This document shows, piece after piece, positions 62,572 to 64,000 of a DNA stretch of 64,000 nt. Position numbers and translations under genes: made by a program. The stretch is taken from positions 62,001 to 126,000 of the forward strand of contig NZ_NWTI01000016.1 of assembly GCF_002531575.1 (NCBI RefSeq), read 5' to 3'. The notes under the pieces were generated by a model that had not been told where the DNA came from, did no database searches, and was given only the letters and a program-made list of their open reading frames with translations. Position 1 is the first letter of the stretch, and each line of letters opens with the position of its first letter. Source of the DNA: Bradyrhizobium sp. Y36 (lineage in GTDB: Bacteria > Pseudomonadota > Alphaproteobacteria > Rhizobiales > Xanthobacteraceae).

Positions 62572-62688
62572 CGTCATTGCGAGCGCAGCGACTTGTCCGC
62601 CGAAGCCTTGGCGAAGGCGGAAGCAATCCAGAATCTTTCGGCAGAGACAATCTGGATGGCTTCGTCGCAAGGGCTCCTCGCGATGACG
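62572..62688. repeat. Composite palindromic intergenic repeat
   Basis: Outer arms CGTCATTGCGAG (62572-62583) and CTCGCGATGACG (62677-62688) pair with one mismatch; the inner AAGCAATCCAGA and TCTGGATGGCTT also pair. I recognise the CGTCATTGCGAGCGCAGCGA...AAGCAATCCAGA pattern as a common Bradyrhizobium intergenic element. Here a block of about 30 bp (CTTGTCCGCCGAAGCCTTGG then CGAAGGCGG) is inserted between GCGCAGCGA and AAGCAATCC, making it a two-part repeat. Confidence 0.72.
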
Positions 62689-62738
62689 TGAGGAGGCAGG
62701 ACACCCGAACATTCCCCTCTCTCGTTGACGCCCCGATC

Positions 62739-63776
62739 CTAAACTGAAACGGACGCCTCCTGCCCCGCAATCTCCTCACTCCGCCAGCACCGCACCGCAT
62801 GTCCGTCGGGCCGCGTCTCCAGCACCGGCCCCGGCTCGCGCCGGCACACGGCTTCCGCGTAGCGGCAGCGCGGGCTGAAGGCGCAGCCGTCAGGCGGATT
62901 GAGCGGGTTGGGAAGGTCGCCGCCTGTCGTCGCCAGCGGGGCGTGGTGCAGGGGATCGGGGATGGCGGCAATCAGGGCTCGCGTATAGGGATGCGCCGGC
63001 CGTTCGAAGATCTCGCGCCAATCGCCGTTCTCGACGATGCGGCCGAGATACATCACGGCGACGCGGTCGCTCATGTGCTCGACCACGCCGAGATCGTGGC
63101 TGATCATGATGTAGGACAGGCCGAGCGTGTCCTTCAGCTCCAGCAGCAGATTGATGATCTGGGCACGGATCGAGACGTCGAGCGCCGACACCGGCTCGTC
63201 GCAGATGACGATCTTGGGATTGAGGATCAGCGCGCGGGCGATGCCGATGCGCTGGCGCTGGCCGCCGGAGAATTCGTGCGGGTAGCGGTCGGCCTGCTCG
63301 GGGCGCAGGCCCACATGCCGCAGCATGGTCGCGACGCGATCCTCGATCTCGCTCTTCGCGGTGACCCCGTGCACACGCAGGGGATCTTCCAGCGTGCGCC
63401 GGACGGTCTGGCGCGGGTTGAGCGAGGCATAGGGATCCTGAAACACGATCTGCACGGTGCGGGCGAGCGCCTTGCGGTCGCCGGATTGGCGGTTCGTCAC
63501 CACCTGCCCGTCCACCATGATGCGACCGCGCGTCGGCGCCAGCAGGCCGAGGATCGACAAGGCGACCGTCGACTTGCCCGAGCCGGACTCGCCGACGAGG
63601 CCGAGGCATTCACCGCGCCTCAAGCTGAGATCGACGCCGTCGACGGCACGGAGCACCCGCTTGCCGCCCCCCAGCAGACCGCCGCCAAGCGGAAAATGAA
63701 CCGCGAGATCCCTCACGCTGAGGATGAGATCATCGTCCGGCCGTTCCTCAGCCGGCCCGTTCTGCGGCTCATGCAT
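62739..63776 (-). CDS. Oligopeptide/dipeptide ABC transporter ATPase (OppF/DppF type)
   Basis: A 345-residue ATPase. Walker A GESGSGKST is at 62-70, signature FSGGQRQRIGIARALI, Walker B KIVICDEPVSALDVS, H-loop MISHDLG. The C-terminal oligopeptide domain has HPYTRALIAAIPDP and the iron-sulfur-like cysteine pattern CAFSPRCRYAEAVCRREP typical of Opp/Dpp ATPases. The start overlaps the end of a second ATPase by 8 bp. Confidence 0.95.
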   Translation of the reverse strand: MHEPQNGPAEERPDDDLILSVRDLAVHFPLGGGLLGGGKRVLRAVDGVDLSLRRGECLGLVGESGSGKSTVALSILGLLAPTRGRIMVDGQVVTNRQSGDRKALARTVQIVFQDPYASLNPRQTVRRTLEDPLRVHGVTAKSEIEDRVATMLRHVGLRPEQADRYPHEFSGGQRQRIGIARALILNPKIVICDEPVSALDVSIRAQIINLLLELKDTLGLSYIMISHDLGVVEHMSDRVAVMYLGRIVENGDWREIFERPAHPYTRALIAAIPDPLHHAPLATTGGDLPNPLNPPDGCAFSPRCRYAEAVCRREPGPVLETRPDGHAVRCWRSEEIAGQEASVSV

Positions 63777-64000
63777 GGTGATGGCACCTCACGAGCCCGC
63801 CCGCCTCCAACAGGTCCGTGCCGGGCGCGACCGTCCGGCAAATCTCGGTCGCCTGGGCACAGCGCGGATTGAACCGGCAGCCCTCGGGGAAATTCGTGAT
63901 CGCCGGAACGACGCCGGCGATTTCCTGCAGCCTGCCGCGGCCCAGCGCGGCGCGGCTGCCGAGCCGCGGCAGCGAGGCGACCAGCCCCTGCGTATAGGGA
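63769..64000 (-). CDS. Oligopeptide ABC transporter ATPase (OppD/DppD type), 5' part outside window
   Basis: Only the last 76 residues are visible: PYTQGLVASLPRLGSR, then EGCRFNPRCAQATEICRTVA, ending RCHHHA. This is the OppD/DppD C-terminal oligopeptide domain with its three-cysteine cluster. Together with the OppF-type gene it forms the paired ATPases of a peptide importer whose permeases should lie just beyond the window. Confidence 0.88.
   Translation of the reverse strand, partial: PYTQGLVASLPRLGSRAALGRGRLQEIAGVVPAITNFPEGCRFNPRCAQATEICRTVAPGTDLLEAGGLVRCHHHA

Overview
The window is high-GC chromosomal DNA from an alphaproteobacterium, most probably Bradyrhizobium or a close relative in the Nitrobacteraceae. 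The basis is the gene order of the large envelope-biogenesis block, the long C-terminal extension on ribosomal protein S2, small secreted DUF3551 proteins, alphaproteobacterial GTTC-N7-GTTC LexA operators, and intergenic palindromic repeats of a kind typical of Bradyrhizobium. The assignment rests on recognition, not on a search. No rRNA, tRNA, CRISPR array, transposase or integrase was seen.

Layout. 1-6.1 kb: a DUF2171 fragment, a secreted hypothetical protein, a SnoaL-like protein, divergent glnS and gltX, and gltA with a strong terminator. 6.1-12.4 kb: a ROK regulator with a promoter-overlapping palindrome, followed by a tightly coupled sugar ABC importer (binding protein, two permeases, ATPase) and an SDR resembling Caulobacter-type xylose dehydrogenase; this looks like an import-and-oxidise operon for an aldose. 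12.5-27.8 kb (minus strand, read right to left): rpsB-tsf-pyrH-frr-uppS-cdsA-dxr-rseP-bamA-lpxD-fabZ-lpxA-lpxI-lpxB, covering translation, isoprenoid and phospholipid precursors, outer-membrane assembly and lipid A. A small KTSC-domain gene sits in the opposite orientation between fabZ and lpxA.

28-36.5 kb: a caspase-fold protein that lacks both catalytic residues and carries a long Pro-rich tail, a Tat-exported beta-carbonic anhydrase, dnaE, a previously hidden 32-residue membrane protein gene with two LexA boxes on its promoter, and an Omp25-like porin. 36.7-45.7 kb: two DUF3551 proteins (the second apparently internally deleted), an MFS transporter, an HD/AhpD-like pair divergent from a MocR regulator, a methionine aminopeptidase, a secreted ClpP-like protein, and an XRE regulator divergent from a quinone oxidoreductase. 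45.7-49.2 kb: lolD-lolC and proS.

49.3-56.6 kb (minus): a probable copper-handling operon (DUF2946 protein, TonB-dependent receptor, Asp-box propeller, TlpA-like thioredoxin, PCu(A)C chaperone, YcnI/DUF1775, CopC-CopD fusion). 57-61.2 kb: a globin and a second, ribose-type sugar ABC importer. 61.3-64 kb: a Tat-exported beta-lactamase-fold hydrolase, a composite palindromic repeat, and the end of an oligopeptide ABC importer.

The most novel item is the SOS-boxed 32-residue membrane protein at 35460-35558. Its promoter (-35, 17-bp spacer, -10) is overlapped by two exact GAAC-N7-GAAC sites, the arrangement expected of a LexA-repressed checkpoint or toxin microprotein, functionally comparable to Caulobacter SidA.
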